Positions 63,731-64,000 of a stretch of DNA of 64,000 nucleotides are shown one piece after another. The position numbers were made by a program, and so were the translations under genes. The notes beneath the pieces are model-generated. The model was not told the origin of the DNA. It saw nothing but the letters and a program-made list of their open reading frames with translations, and made no database searches. Source of the stretch: Pseudomonas panipatensis. GTDB lineage: Bacteria; Pseudomonadota; Gammaproteobacteria; Pseudomonadales; Pseudomonadaceae. Each line of letters opens with the position of its first letter. Position 1 is the stretch's first letter. Location of the stretch: NCBI RefSeq assembly GCF_900099785.1, contig NZ_FNDS01000002.1:682001-746000 (forward strand). The letters are read 5' to 3'.

Positions 63731-64000
63731 ATGGCACACTCGCTCACGCTCGAACAGTTCAGCGGGATGCTCGGCAATCTCTACCAGGGCCCACTCGAGC
63801 CCACGCCGTGGCAATCCTTCCTCAGCCAACTCAACCAGTTCCTCGACAGCAAGTACGTCACCTTCATCCTGCGCCCACCCAGCGACGACAGCGACGGGCT
63901 GATGGTCAACACCAACGGCAGCTCGGCCGAAGTCGTGGCCTCCTACAACCGTTACTACTTCAACCTCGACCCCTTCGTCGGCCTGCCCAACGGCAAGGTC
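63731..64000 (+). CDS. LuxR-family regulator (3' part outside window)
   Basis: 90 codons are visible. LEQFSGMLGNLYQGPLEPTPWQSFLSQL, YVTFILRPP and the ending DPFVGLPNGKV match the N-terminal domain of the LuxR gene at 40678 very closely. The helix-turn-helix is beyond the window end. Like its relative, it stands next to a kshA gene. The upstream region (63660-63730) is AT-rich and shows no recurrent dyad. Confidence 0.75.
   Translation, partial: MAHSLTLEQFSGMLGNLYQGPLEPTPWQSFLSQLNQFLDSKYVTFILRPPSDDSDGLMVNTNGSSAEVVASYNRYYFNLDPFVGLPNGKV

Overview
The window is high-GC, gene-dense DNA from a Pseudomonas-like gammaproteobacterium. Most of it is part of a steroid (sterane-nucleus) catabolism supercluster. 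Assignment to Pseudomonas rests on base composition, the DUF1302/DUF1329/YCF48/RND gene set, extragenic palindromes typical of the genus, and LuxR-type regulators; it is an inference. Recognisable steps are: A-ring dehydrogenation (KstD at 52750-54507 and a probable delta4(5alpha)-dehydrogenase at 44846-46501); 9alpha-hydroxylation (two KshA oxygenases and one KshB reductase); A-ring hydroxylation and meta-cleavage (HsaA, HsaB, HsaC); CoA activation of the C/D-ring product (FadD3-like ligase); and C/D-ring degradation (IpdF, IpdA, IpdB, IpdC, EchA20, FadA6-like thiolase, two pairs of acyl-CoA dehydrogenases). A meta-cleavage product hydrolase (HsaD) and side-chain genes are not visible, so the pathway continues outside the window.

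Layout. 1-23460, all minus strand: a long run from hsaC through ipdA, ipdB, an enoyl-CoA hydratase, ipdC, echA20, two acyl-CoA dehydrogenases, a thiolase, an SDR, a LuxR regulator, two further oxidoreductases, DUF1329, DUF1302, YCF48 and an RND protein, then a second acyl-CoA dehydrogenase pair and ipdF. 23461-33460: an accessory interval. It holds a 157-bp MITE-like element, a KAP-type P-loop ATPase, an HNH-nuclease-like gene, a methyltransferase-like gene preceded by a structured leader, a DUF7079 gene, a BRO-N gene behind a C4-like structured RNA, and a small ion channel; GC falls clearly in 28-31 kb. 33490-40414, minus: kshA, three SDRs, an NTF2-like protein, an Old Yellow Enzyme and the FadD3-like ligase. 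40678-41826, plus: LuxR regulator. 41846-47024, minus: an SDR, then kshB, a 3beta/17beta-HSD-like SDR, kst4D and hsaB. 47281-49713, plus: hsaA and a luciferase-like monooxygenase. 49803-51863: GYD protein, 1-Cys peroxiredoxin and a Mut7-C protein. 51879-54507, minus: kstD and an SDR, divergent from a second DUF1302/DUF1329 pair (54752-57782). 58263-62367, minus: SDR, esterase, a degenerate RibBA-like protein and an ene-reductase, divergent from a second kshA (62573-63622) and a third, truncated LuxR gene.

How it fits together. A recurrent 18-bp dyad reads CTAGTCC-N4-GGACGAT in the direction of the gene and lies roughly 60-100 nt before the start codons of hsaC, hsaB, kstD, both DUF1302/kshA-type divergent units, the stand-alone SDR at 41846 and others. 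It is absent from the accessory interval. It is most simply the operator of one of the LuxR-type regulators and ties the separated transcription units into one regulon. The accessory interval lies directly upstream of the hsaC promoter and separates it from the fadD3 unit. Its KAP ATPase + HNH + methyltransferase-like genes look like an uncharacterised defence-type module.
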